A stretch of 64,000 bases of DNA from contig JAFCMP010000523.1 in NCBI GenBank assembly GCA_017506865.1, positions 124,001 to 188,000 on the forward strand. Direction: 5' to 3'. Below the pieces are notes generated by a model. That model worked only from the letters and a program-made list of their open reading frames with translations. It searched no databases and was not told the origin of the DNA. Positions 45,950 through 56,710 of the stretch are shown piece by piece (the first letter of the stretch is position 1; each line of letters begins with the position of its first letter). The DNA is from Tribonema minus. Its lineage: Eukaryota > Sar > Xanthophyceae > Tribonematales > Tribonemataceae. Position numbers and translations under genes: made by a program.

Positions 45950-48266
45950 ATGAAAATCAAGACCATCAGCCGACTGGAGGAGCACTATACACGAGACTGC
46001 AAGACAGATGTAGTCAAGATTCACAGAAATTTGGACCCAAAGCTGCATCCATTCGAAAAGGCGAGAGAATATGGCAGAGCGCTGCAGGCGACCAAGCTTG
46101 ACAAGATGTTCGCCAAGCCTTTTATCGGAGCGCTGGACGGCCACACGGACGGAGTGTTTTGTACGGCAACAAGGTGGGGCATGCATCGGAGCTACATCAG
46201 TGCCAGTTGAAAGCATTCGCAGGCATGACCATTCGCATCTGATAGCACTTAAGTGTGTGAAGACCAATAGTTGAAGTTGCTACAGAGTGCCGAGAGGGCG
46301 AGCGCGAAGTACCTAGTGCAGTTCCTCTCGGGCCCGTTTGTCGGCGAGGTCAGCGAGTGGGACCTCAGCCTGGCTCATGACCTTCACATCCATATGTGCT
46401 GCAACTGAGTCAACTCCAACACCCCCTACCCCCGTGCAGCCCCAAAAACCTGGTGCAGTTCCTCTCCGGCGCGTGCGACGGCGAGGTGCGCGTGTGGGAC
46501 CTCAGCCGGCGCGCGTGCGTCTGGAAGGCGGCGGCGCACACGGGCTTCGTGCGCGGCGTCGCGGTCACCCCCGACGGGCGCTCCTTCCTGTCCGCCGGCG
46601 ACGACGGATTGGTGAAGCGCTGGGACTTGGCGATAGCGAGCGATCTGGAGGAGCGGCCGCGCCCCACGGCGCAGTGGACGGGCAAGATGGGGTTCCGCGC
46701 GCTGGACCACCACTGGGGCGACGCGACGGTGAGCGGGCGGGGCGGTTGCGTAACTGCCAGTGTAACTGCCGAGAAGCGAGGCTAGTAAGCCGGCGGCGCG
46801 GACGCAGTGCCGTAACGGCTGCGCCGCTGCGGCGATGCGCCTGGACGCCATTGTCTGTTATCGCCGCAAGCTCATCGAAGGGGGGGGGGCGGGACTGCGC
46901 TGCACGAGTGATGTGCAATCACGCCGTGCCCAGTTGCAAACAATCTTCTTGCATATGGTATGCAAGCTGGTCGTCATGCCGCAACCGCTCAGGTAAGCGG
47001 AAGGGCCGCAGGCTCACTACCTCAGTTTCTTTAACGCAAGCGCGCAGTGCACACAGCGCATACGACACAGAAGCGGTGAATGAGCCGCAGCCGCCCATGC
47101 GCATGACTGATGCGGCACCTTGCTGAGCTATGACTGATGCGTCAAGTGCCGTGCTAAGGTGCTGCGTCTGCAACGACACAGTGTCTGCACATTGCCGCAT
47201 CGCGCTGCGACAATAGACATCGCGACTGGGCCGCACATGATGGATGCAATGCAGGTCTTGCCTTCATACACCCCAGCTGCATCCCCCCGTCCCCCCACAC
47301 GTCCCCCTCTTCCCCCTCGCATGCGCGTCAGCCTTCCACAATACCTACTACACTTCTCATCCAGGCGCCATGCGCACAGCTGACAGTCACTGACCGCAGC
47401 GACAAAAACGCCGCGCGCCTGTGCCGCCGCCCCGCCAGTTTGCGACGGCGAGCGACGCGGTGGAGCTGTGGGATGCGGAGCGCGCGGAGCCGACGCACGC
47501 CTTCCGCTGGGGCGCGGACGCCGTCAACAGCGTCCGCTTCAACCCCGCGGAGCGCTGCCTGCTGGCGAGCACGGGCTCCGACCGCGGCGCCGCGCTGTAC
47601 GACGCGCGCGCCGCGGCGCCGCTGCGCAAGGTCTTCCTGCGCATGCGGTCGAACGGCGTCGCGTGGAACCCGCGCGTCCCCGCGCAGTTCGCGCTCGCGT
47701 GCGAGGACCACTGCGCGTACACGTTTGACGTGCGGCGCCTCGGCGCGGCGCTCGTCGTGCACAAGGACCACGTCGGCGCGGTCATGGCGGTCGCGTTCTC
47801 GCCCACGGGGCGCGAGCTCGCGACGGCGGGCTACGACCGCACGCTGCGCATCTTCGGCGCGCGCGACGGGCGCTCGCGCGAGGTGTACCACACGCAGCGC
47901 ATGCAGCGCGCGTTCTGCGTCGCGTACTCGGCGGACGCGCGCTACGTGCTCAGCGGCTCCGACGACACGTGCGTGCGCATCTGGAAGGCGCGCGCGAGCG
48001 AGCGCCTCGGCGCGATCGTCCCGCGCGAGGCGCGCCGGCTGCGCTACCTCGACACGCTCAAGCGCCGCTACGCGGACATGCCGGACGTGCGCCGCATCGC
48101 CAAGCACCGGCACGTGCCGCGCGCCGTGCGCGGCGCGGCGCGCGCGGAGGGCGTGCAGCGCGACAAGGCCAAGCGCAAGGCGGACAACGTGCGGCGGCAC
48201 GCCAAGGACGGCGGCGACGCGCCCGTGCCGGAGCGGCGGCGGCGCGTCATCGCGGAGCAGACGTGA
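45950..48266 (+). CDS. DCAF13: DCAF13/Sof1, WD40 protein of the small-subunit processome
   Basis: Nucleolar WD40 protein needed for 18S rRNA maturation; also a DDB1-CUL4 substrate receptor in animals. Exons 45950-46173, 46440-46728, 47439-48266 (1341 nt, 446 aa; 445 is typical). The N terminus MKIKTISR, RNLDPKLHPFEKAREY and ATKLDKMFAKPF is diagnostic. WD repeats follow: LSGACDGEVRVWDLS, HTGFVRGVAVTPDG, ALDHHWGDATFATASD, SVRFNPAERCLLAS, GAVMAVAFSPTGREL and YVLSGSDDTCVRIWKA. The C-terminal Sof1 domain has YLDTLKRRYADMP, VRRIAKHRHVPRAV and a basic tail. Codon use in exon 3 is extremely GC-rich at third positions, producing long spurious open frames on both strands. The exon 1 donor is GTGGGG; a diverged copy of the start of exon 2 lies in intron 1. 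Confidence 0.97.
46290..46378 (+). repeat. Decayed copy of the start of DCAF13 exon 2
   Basis: Still readable as KYLVQFLSGPFVGEVSEWDL, beside the true KNLVQFLSGACDGEVRVWDL at 46446-46505. The copy has lost the WD-repeat Cys-Asp pair and has no clean acceptor. Confidence 0.88.
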
Positions 48267-49935
48267 ATGCACGCGAAGTTCGCAAAGTTTGTGATTGGAG
48301 AGAATGCGCGGCAGCCTTGATTCGTCTGCGTGTGTTGTTCGGTGCTCGCTGTGCGCTGCGGGTCCGATGAAACCGCTCCATATTCTCGTCGCAGCGCTGC
48401 GCGCTCGCGGAGGGATGGTGTGCTGCACATTGGCGCAGGCGGTGTTCTGCTGCCGGAAGCCGCGTGCGCCGGCGATGCCATGCATGTGTTTGTGGATCCA
48501 CGCCGTAGTCGTAGCGCATGGCGTGCTGCCATGCTGCACATTCCTAGGCTTGAAAAGCCTAGGACTTAGCCGCTGGGGCGTCAAACAGGAGAATGTATGA
48601 TTTCCGCAACTACCCCTGATGGGGCGAACCAGGCAGTGATAGGCGGCGCCCTCTTCGACTCAGCCTATACGAAGTACGAGGGGGAAACTAAGATACGGGC
48701 CCGCATAGCTAGCGCGAGTGCCTGTGTGTAGAGCGACACTAGGGATTGTCAGCTTTTTCCGGTTGAAAGCCGAGGAAGGCAAATTGAGACCCGATAACCG
48801 GCGCGCTGCCAAGATCTGTTGACAACCTCCTCGAAGCAATAGCAGTGGTCCACGTAGCTACGTAGAAATGCAAAGCAAGACGGGCTTCGTCCAGGCCTGA
48901 TGATTAGCGAGTCACGCTCGCGCAACCCAACTGGAAGTACCCGTCATATGCGCAATTTTGCCGACGCCTGTTTTTGACGAAGTCCAGTACCTCGAGCATA
49001 GCAGAGCTTGATCGTAACAGCGCATGATAAATAAGGCTCGACAAAGGCGTCGTCAGGTCAGTTGTGGCAGGTTAGGTTTGTCTCTTAGTAATGTAGCAGC
49101 GCGTGGGTCAGATTGTCAGCGTTGCGGCAGATGAACAACGTAGGTTGACAGCGCGAGTTGTGGCAGATTAGGCTTCGGTCAACACCGCATGGCAAATAAG
49201 GCTTCGTCAGGAGTCCGGACAACAGCGCAGCAGAGGCTTCGTCCACTTGAGCCTAGGACTTCGCAGCGGCGCACACGAACGAGCGTGATCGCAGCTGCCG
49301 TTCACGTCATTGTCAGTGCACTGCCGCCGCAGCTGGCGTTGTAGCATGATGCATGCACTTCGGCGGCGTGCAATGCATCAGTGCGCAGGGGATAGACAGC
49401 CAGCCACGCACGAGGGCTCTGGCAGCGGCGGCGCATGGAAGGGTTTGCGCGCGAAGCGCCGGCCGTAGATGCTGCTGGCGCGCAGCGAATGTGCACCTGC
49501 GGAGCTGCGGGTACAACCTCCAAGGCGCCGCCGCGGTTGGCCTTGTGCGCAGCGGGTGCAGATTGGCTGCCGCTGTTGCTGCCACACGCCACACACAGCG
49601 CCATCAGATGCCGGTGCTGGTTGCACCAAGCGCTGGTCTGGAGCCTTTGCTCGCCATCTCATGGCTGGCGTAACATCCTACTCCCCCATCATACACACTT
49701 CAATCTGTTGTGTGCATCCCCGCGTGTGCTCTCGACACGAAATTGATATACTAAGGCTCTTGCTCTAGGCGGTGGGTACATGCCTCGTCTTTATTGCACT
49801 CATCATGTAAACGGCAGGCTGCATCGGCGCTGATCCTAAGCACAAGCACTGATCACGCTTAACCTCAACTTTTTATTCTCACGTGCACTTCAAGTGACAT
49901 TGCCTCGGTTGGATCGCGGTGACAAAATTGCAGCA
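48267..49935. other. Interval without recognised gene
   Basis: 48600-49260 has an even base composition and repeated GGCTTCGTC strings (near 48884, 49205 and 49240, with a GGCTTCGGTC variant near 49172), but no frame or RNA family that I recognise. 49333-49510 is copy B of the dispersed repeat. Confidence 0.45.
49333..49510 (-). repeat. Dispersed repeat, copy B (inverted relative to copy A)
   Basis: The reverse complement shares ordered blocks with 41720-41893: GCAGCTCCGCAGG, CCAGCAGC, CCTTCCATGCGCCGCCGC, GGCTGTCTATCC and GTGCATGCATCATGC. No terminal inverted repeats or target-site duplications could be fixed by eye. Confidence 0.8.
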
Positions 49936-52454
49936 ATGAGTGAGACGCTGCAGTGGCGCCTCTTTGGCATGGCGCTGGCTGTGACTGCCGTGGTCGGGCT
50001 GAAGCTAGCTGACGAGGGCAAGGTAAGGTCCCAGTTTATGTAGTCCGACACCTGTTGCTGCGCGACTCACAGGTTCGCTGAGCCAAATTGCAACGCCAGC
50101 ATCAAGACAACCGCATGCCTGACGCATTGTATTTACACAACCACTCGCGTCCTGTACGTGCCGCAGCTGGAGAAGCTGCTGCTGCGGGAGCTGGAGGAGG
50201 ACGTGGATATACACGAGCAGGAGGAAGACAGGTAAAATATGAAAAGCTTCATGCTACTTTCCCATCATCGGTGCTTCTGTTGATGTCGTTGACAGCGCCC
50301 CCTCCCCCTTAGTCAGACGGGAATGCGAGTTGTACTGAAGCCTAGGTGTTTCCTCAGGCTGCAGCTGCATGTACTGCTCAGTAAAATCCTTTATTCCGCC
50401 ACGCCCTGCAGCGCCTCTACGGGCCGTGAGGCACCGTATCAGCTGCGCTCACATATGTTGCGCTCGCGCGCTATGCACTCTTGATGCGCCGAGCCCAGGC
50501 GCTGCCTGCATGCCAGGTCTTGGCGCCCTTGCAGATCGAGTCGATCTGATCGAAAGTCGTTCACGTGCCATGACCAGGTGCCGCAGCGGCACGGTGTACA
50601 CCACAAGCGGCGCGCCGTCGCCGCACACGCCGTGCCGCGCAGACAGCAACACCTTTACTGACACGTCGCGCGCATGCCCCCCCCCCCCCGCAGCAGCGAT
50701 ACCGAGGAGGGATATGGAGGCGCTGCGGAGGAGGAGTATCGGGAACCTGGCGCAGCGCCTGCCGCCGCCGCTGCGGCAGAGGTGCGTTGCAGGCCACGTT
50801 GGCTCGCGGCTGTGCTGCGCAGCCAGCGCCATGCGCAGGCAGACAGATGCTGTTGCGGGCGGAAGGGGGCGCCGCTGCAGTGTCTGCGCGACGCGACTCT
50901 TTGACGTGCGCGGCATTGCCCTTGGATCCAGCTGTGCACATGAATTTGCGTCAGCGATTTGAGACGCGTGCTGCACGCCGCGCCACAGCGATGCCCCGCC
51001 CCCTGGCCTTTGGCTGCAGTGACCTGGTGAACTGCACCTCGAGTGCGTAGCTGGAAGTTACGCAGCGACCTCTGTGAAGAGGCAAGGCTGTCATTCTCGG
51101 CTGGCGGCGGCGGCATGCCAGCTCGGACAGACATTGCGCATGGAGAACCGCTGGCACTCAGCGTGACGTGTTGGCAGCCTGCCAGCTCCTGGATGATACG
51201 CGTCCAGGCCGTTTTACAGCATGCGCTGCGGCACTGTGCAGGACGTGCACAGGGCTTTGGTTGCCGTCAACGCTGCCGATGGATTTGCGGAGCAGTGCTA
51301 ACGGCCGTCGCTGGGCCGAGCGCTGCCTCCCTCTCAGACGAGTACTGAGCCGTGTGGTCACTCTTAGTCACTCACTCACCTATTCACTCTCGCTGACTCA
51401 AAGCAGTGCACGGTCGCGACGGCGGCGGCAGCGCTCTGCCAGCGTGCGCCCGCATGCTGCCAAGGCACTCATTTCCGGTGGTCCCTGTCACTGCGCGTCT
51501 CTCTGCTGCGCGCTGGCAGGCGGACGGCTCGAGCAAGCGCGCGGCAGCAGCTCGCAGAACGGTAGGTGGTCGTTGAGGATGCGCATGTCGCGTATGATAG
51601 GCCGTATGAATTCTGGGATGACGGCATGGCACACTGAACCCCGTCAATGTGCGTCCGCCAACCTCACGCTGAGGGCGAGAGTGGGTCTCTGCCGCACGTG
51701 TTTGCCGCAGAGAGACGGCGGAGTTGAACTTATGGGTGGAGATGGCTACAAAGTGTCGCACACAGTCGTCACTTGCGCCATGGTGATCGTGTGGATGGCG
51801 CAATCATGCGTCGCTCGCGCAGCCGCCGCTTCGCCAAACCGCAGTGTGTGAATGCCCAATCTCTCTCTTGGGGGTATAGCTTGTCGGTAGGTATGTATGC
51901 ATGCCGCTGAGCACTGCAGTGGCTCCAAGAAGCGCAGCAGGAGGCTGTACACAAGCCAATCAGCATCCTCACTCAGGCCCCTGACCTTTGTTAGGCCTGT
52001 ATCACGTCATGCCTGCCATCCCTCGGGAAGTATTCAATGCATGCTATTCGTGCTACGTTCAGAAGATCACTGATGCACATTGATGACACACCTTCACGTT
52101 CATCTTCACGACACCATCCACATCCGTACATGTCGTCAATCCTGTCCGTCAAACTTGCTCCCGCTGGAGGCGTGGGTAGCTGCTGAGCACTGTTCCACAC
52201 GTGCGCGCTCACGCCCCACGCCAGCATGCTACACCAACGAAAACATCAGGCGCACCACCAAGTGTTCCTACCTATGGCAATAGCACACAGCCTGTGGCCC
52301 ACCCTCTGGGCGCGCGCCCCGCTGCTCGCAGGAGGCGTGGCTAGAGGAGGAGCGCTGGCGCGCGCGCATCCATGCGCAGGCCGCAAAGGCCGCGCGCAGG
52401 GAGGCGCCGCAGCTGCGCGCGCGGCCGCAGCGCAGCGGCTGGCTGCTGTTGTGA
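49936..52454 (+). CDS. Small single-pass membrane protein, unknown function (134 aa)
   Basis: Exons 49936-50022, 50167-50231, 50694-50781, 51520-51561 and 52332-52454 (405 nt; phases fit throughout). Residues 10-22 form one hydrophobic helix (FGMALAVTAVVGL). It is followed by a charged coiled-coil-like stretch (LEKLLLRELEEDVDIHEQ), an acidic Ser/Glu/Gly segment (SSDTEEGYGGAAEEE), a poly-Ala run, and a basic C terminus (EAWLEEERWRARIHAQAAK) ending RPQRSGWLLL. The short N terminus before the helix suggests a signal-anchor protein with the tail on one side; topology is not determined. No family is recognised. Exon 4 is only 42 nt. The frame-matching of five short exons is the main support; exons 3 and 4 are low-complexity and less certain. 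Confidence 0.6.
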
Positions 52455-54223
52455 GCGACCGCGCTCGTGCGCCGCAGGCGCCGCCGCTGCCGCTGCTGCG
52501 GGCGGGTGCGCCACAAGCAGCACCAGCGGCGCGGTCCAGTTGCTGCGGGGGACGCTCGGAAGGGGATTCAACTGCGACGGCGGCGAGAGTGCGTGAAGAG
52601 GCTTGGGGGCGCCTGCCGCAGCGTGGCGCGGGAGGCACGCTCAGCGCCGCTGCTGCTGCTGCTGCGGGCTGCGCGTCACGCTGCGGCGTGGCGCGGTCGC
52701 TGGCGCAGCGGGCGCGGCGCGGCCGCTGACGCAGCGGACGGGGATGCGGCGTCGTGGACTGCTGCGGTGCAAGTGCGTTGCGAAGCCGGGGCGCCGGGGC
52801 GCCGCGGCATGGCTCAGCGCCGCCGCCGCAAACTCGCTTTGTCCCGACGCTGCTGTGGTCGAACGCCAGCAAGTCCAGTGCGCACAGCCCGTCACCGCTG
52901 TTGAAACGCCGTGGAAGGACCACGACGGGGCGGCGAACGCTGCCGCAAGCGACGGCGTGCGGAGGCGCGCTGCCCCAGGCTGCGATCCGATGCGTGCTCG
53001 TCGACTCGGACCCGTCCCGACAGGGGCTCAGGTTTCGCTTCACAACTGTAGCTGGTCGCTGATGCTGGGCGCGGCAGCGACGCGGCGGCGCGCTGACTAC
53101 CGGTGCGGGCGCTTTGGCCGGTGTTGAGCGCTGCGCTCCCTTATGGGCTCTGCGCACAAGTAGCGCCCTGGCCTCTACACGCCATATGCGCTGCGCATCG
53201 GAGCACTTAAGGCCCATCACGGTACGCATCGTCGTTGGGGTCACAGTGGAGCCACCAAAGGCAGCCTACTGATTTCGTGAGACACTCAAGCGGGCTGTGT
53301 CAAAGAAGTGCTCAGCGGCCAACGCATCAGGACCAGCAATAGGATTTATAATGACACCAGAGTGAAAAGTGTTTTCCCGCAGTGTCAGTCATACATGTGC
53401 TGTCGCTTGCTTGAATGTCCAGCTTCTTCTGGTCTGCACTGGCAACGCAGCAGAATTCGATGGGGCTGCGGCGTTGAGTGATTGGTGGCATGATGCCATC
53501 ACACCATGCCCATGCTAAGCACTGGACACCTAAACGGCGCAATGTGCTGCTGGAAAACACATCGGGCTGCCGCAAGCAGTACTTGAAGTTGAGAAATCAG
53601 AGATTGATAGGTACCACTGCTTAGCATTCACTAAATAGTTCAGCTGAACTCATCAAGCGAAGGCCATGCGCTGTTGTGCCCAGTCTTAGATCACGGGGTT
53701 CTTGCGTGCAGGTGCTAATAGGGCAGTACGCACATTGCAATGTGGTCCCTCATGTCTCATTCTTTGTTGTGCGGCAGCAAGGTCAGCGCCAACAATGCGG
53801 GCACGTCAATGGTTTCGCCACGTGGCAGTCTTTCAACACCAGCATAAATTCAGGCAATGCTGCATATCATACAAGCACACATTTGAATATGCACACTCAT
53901 GTGACCAACAAGGCGAGGTCACGAAGTAGCATTGCTGCGAGTAATGCCGCAGCGCCATGCTGAAGGGGCGCATGCCGCCAGTTCACGCGCTGCCGGCCAC
54001 ACCAATGGCGGCTGGGCCTTCTCATTGCAATGCATACTCAGCAACTTGAACGATTCGCCGGGGTGCAGCGCCTGTCCCCGCAAGGGTGCACAGCTGTTTT
54101 GACGAATGCGTCAAACTCCCATGATGGCAGTCGGCAGCGTCAAAGCAAAGGCAGTGCGTACCCGAATTGCAATTGATCGCATTGTATATTTACAATAATT
54201 ACATGTGCTTTGAATCATCAACA
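52455..54223. other. Convergent interval, no supported gene
   Basis: 52455-53130 is very GC-rich and open in several frames on both strands with Arg/Ala-rich, low-information translations, so I do not call a gene. 53130-54223 is lower in GC with no exon-like frame. The 3' UTRs of both neighbours should lie here. Confidence 0.45.
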
Positions 54224-55331
54224 CTAGCCCAGAAAGGCAATGGCTGACATCATCACCAATGCCAATGTCCAGAGAGCCAGCGTGATTCTTGAAGCAGCTG
54301 CCTCCACTGCGAAGAGAGGGCAAAACGCAGACAGGCAACAACGGCCGCAAGTGTCTTGTGAGCACACAATTGTCTCTGCATCGTGCGCAAAAGCTCTAGC
54401 ATCATGAGTGCTTGAAGCCCTGCTGAGCATCCATGCAGGCGTGCACGCAGAGCAAGGGCGTGGCAAGTGATGGTTGAGGTTGTGGCACTGTGTCTCATTG
54501 TCCTTTGAAAATGTTACACTTTGAATCGCAACGAGGATTACTCTGTGATGTAACAGCACTGCTCCGCAATGGCAGCATTGGAATCAACAGCAAGGCGAGG
54601 GTGGCAGGCTCCGCCTTGCAGACGGGCTACATCACGTCAATGGTGCATGGATGGCATTGAATGCTCTATCAAGTTGAAGCATGGAGCTGACTGCGCAAGC
54701 GTGCCCGCCGGCAGCTGGCGCGCACCCCTATGCGCCACAGGCGAGCCCTTGCTGCAGCTGGTGCACCCCCCTCTGTGCATACATGGCGCCCTACTATCAC
54801 AACAATGCAATTCTACATACCTTCCTTCACAGAGTACATGCTTGCAATAGGAATATTCCACACTGCCTTTGCTGAGGCAGACAGCGCAAACTACTCTTGA
54901 GACTGCACGCTTTCTATCTAAACCAACGAGTGTACGATTTCTTCAATCATGCACACAGTGCATGCTTTCTTTACTGGCGCAGACTCGGCACTGCATGCTT
55001 TCTATACCGATGAGTGTATGCTTTCTTCACGCATGCAGACAGCGCACGCTTCCTCTACTGACGCAGACGGCGCGCGCCCCGCCCCCCCCGCCGCGCACTC
55101 ACTCGCGCACGCGTCGTGCGGCGCCGCGCCGCACCCCTGCGCGCGGCACTCGCTCTGCAGCCCCGCCGCCAGCGCCGTCCCCGCGCAGCCCGCGCGCTGC
55201 ACGCACGCGATGGCGTTCGGGTACGCCGCCGTGTAGTTGGCGCGCGCCGCGCCGCGCCGCCCCAGGTCGACGTACTGCGGGCAGCACTGCGGCTGCGCGT
55301 CCAGCGTGAGCGCGTCCATCCTGCGCGGTGG

Positions 55332-55363
<32 letters not shown>

Positions 55364-56546
55364 AGTGGCGCGTGGTGAGAGCGGTGCGATGGGGTGCGTG
55401 GTTGAGCGCTTGTGGCGGGAGGGCTGACAGTGCGAGCAGGCCAGGGCTGTGGTGTGTTCAGCTCTTTGGCATTGGACTGAACCCGGATACGGTTGGGGCA
55501 CCCGTCTTGCGGTGTTGCTGCTTGTGCTACGTGCTGCGGTCAATGTGGAAGGTGCTGGGTTGAATGGGCAATGTGTTGGCGTATGCATCGTGCACGCTGA
55601 CCGTGCTGCACACGGTCTTGACGTCACCTTGCGCTCTTTGGTTCGTCTGAGGAAGGCGGTGCACAGTGCTCACAACATGCTCGGCTATTGCTGCTGCTGA
55701 GGTTATTGCTAATGCGGCCTGAGTGCAGCAAGGCGCCTGTCTGCAACGCGCACACTGGCATGGCAGTGACTTGAGATACAGTAAGCGATTTGGGCTGGGT
55801 CAGCCCTCTAGTCTATACTCCACAGACACCGTGACGGGTGCCCGAGCATGTTGTTATTGCAAGGAGACAGCAATGGCTTTGAGGCGCATTGAAGGGTACC
55901 AGTGAATGATGATGGAACACATTCACAAAAGTGTATACTGCAACAACAGGCAGGCCTGCCTTTGTGTGAGTTTGCACTTGATATTGTGGCATCAGACGTG
56001 CATACACTCACATGCAGCCTGGCGGCACATCGCCTGTCTTGTTTTGACGCATGTCAGACAAGCACTTCATGGCGTCCAGGTACTGGCATCCGGGGCAGTA
56101 GTCAAACATTGGGCCCGTTTTCCCACCGCCCACCTTAATGCAGTTGGCTGGACCCTCCACTGATTTTGAAGAGTTTTCAGCAGCAGTAGGACAATCAGTC
56201 AGCCAACGGACGCAGATTTTGTCTAAAACCCACTTTGTGCAGGTGATAGGGGTCACGCAGCAGCTGCAGAATATATGTATGTAGTGGCCACTCTCAAGTG
56301 ATGTGTGCTGGGTGTGAGCAAATTTGTTGACGATACACCATGGATGGAAGATCGAGTATTTATACATCTGGAAGATCTGGAGGACGCACTTGCGATGACT
56401 CTCGACACTGCTCAAAGAAAGCACTGCAGGCCTCTGATAAAGTGTCAAAGCATCGGCTGCTCACCATATCCCCTGGCACTCTGGAACAGCATCAGCAGCG
56501 CAGAAGCATTGATGCTTCGCGATCTCAACCGCGGTCTCGTCACCAT
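54224..56546 (-). CDS. Cysteine-rich surface protein with C-terminal hydrophobic tail (197 aa)
   Basis: Exons 56546-56465, 56222-56012, 55320-55103 and 54306-54224 (594 nt; junction phases 1, 2, 1). The N-terminal 25 residues are basic then hydrophobic (INASALLMLF), a plausible signal peptide. The body has about 15 cysteines, with pairs and near-pairs (FDYCPGCQYLDAMKC, QPQCCPQYVD, ECRAQGCG), and three N-glycosylation sequons (NSS, NKT, NYT). The protein ends SRITLALWTLALVMMSAIAFLG, a hydrophobic C terminus without a cytoplasmic tail, as in GPI-anchor signals or tail anchors. I infer a secreted, disulfide-bonded, membrane-held protein. No known domain is recognised. The last exon was found because the phase-1 donor GTGAGT and its acceptor restore frame. 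Confidence 0.75.
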
Positions 56547-56710
56547 CGGTGATGGCTGATGCTCGCCTTGTGCGTCAGCACTCTGCTGCCTTCTGTCAGC
56601 TGAACCGCCAAGGCTCGTGCGCACATGCACGCACTGAATGAAGGCGTGCTCCGTTTTCCGTTTCGCGCCAACTCTGAGTTGAACTTCAGTTTTGGATCTG
56701 CACCAGTACT
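56547..56710. promoter_or_regulatory. Shared promoter region, Cys-rich protein / REV7, with E2F-like site
   Basis: 164 bp between divergent ATGs. TTTCGCGCC at 56661-56669 matches the E2F consensus (TTTSSCGC) and lies 42 bp before the REV7 ATG. The site is sequence-based; function is inferred. Confidence 0.55.

Noticed and set aside
47328..48584. 418-residue open frame antisense to DCAF13 exon 3
   Set aside because: Shadow of the GC-rich third codon positions of a clearly conserved gene.
48600..49300. Structured RNA gene downstream of DCAF13
   Set aside because: Balanced composition and repeated GGCTTCGTC strings drew attention, but no tRNA, snRNA or snoRNA boxes could be fitted convincingly.
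52246..53244. Long open frames on both strands (332 aa on minus, 174 and 145 aa on plus)
   Set aside because: Arg/Ala/Pro-rich translations with no motif, in very GC-rich DNA where stops are rare; they overlap the last exon of the small membrane-protein gene.
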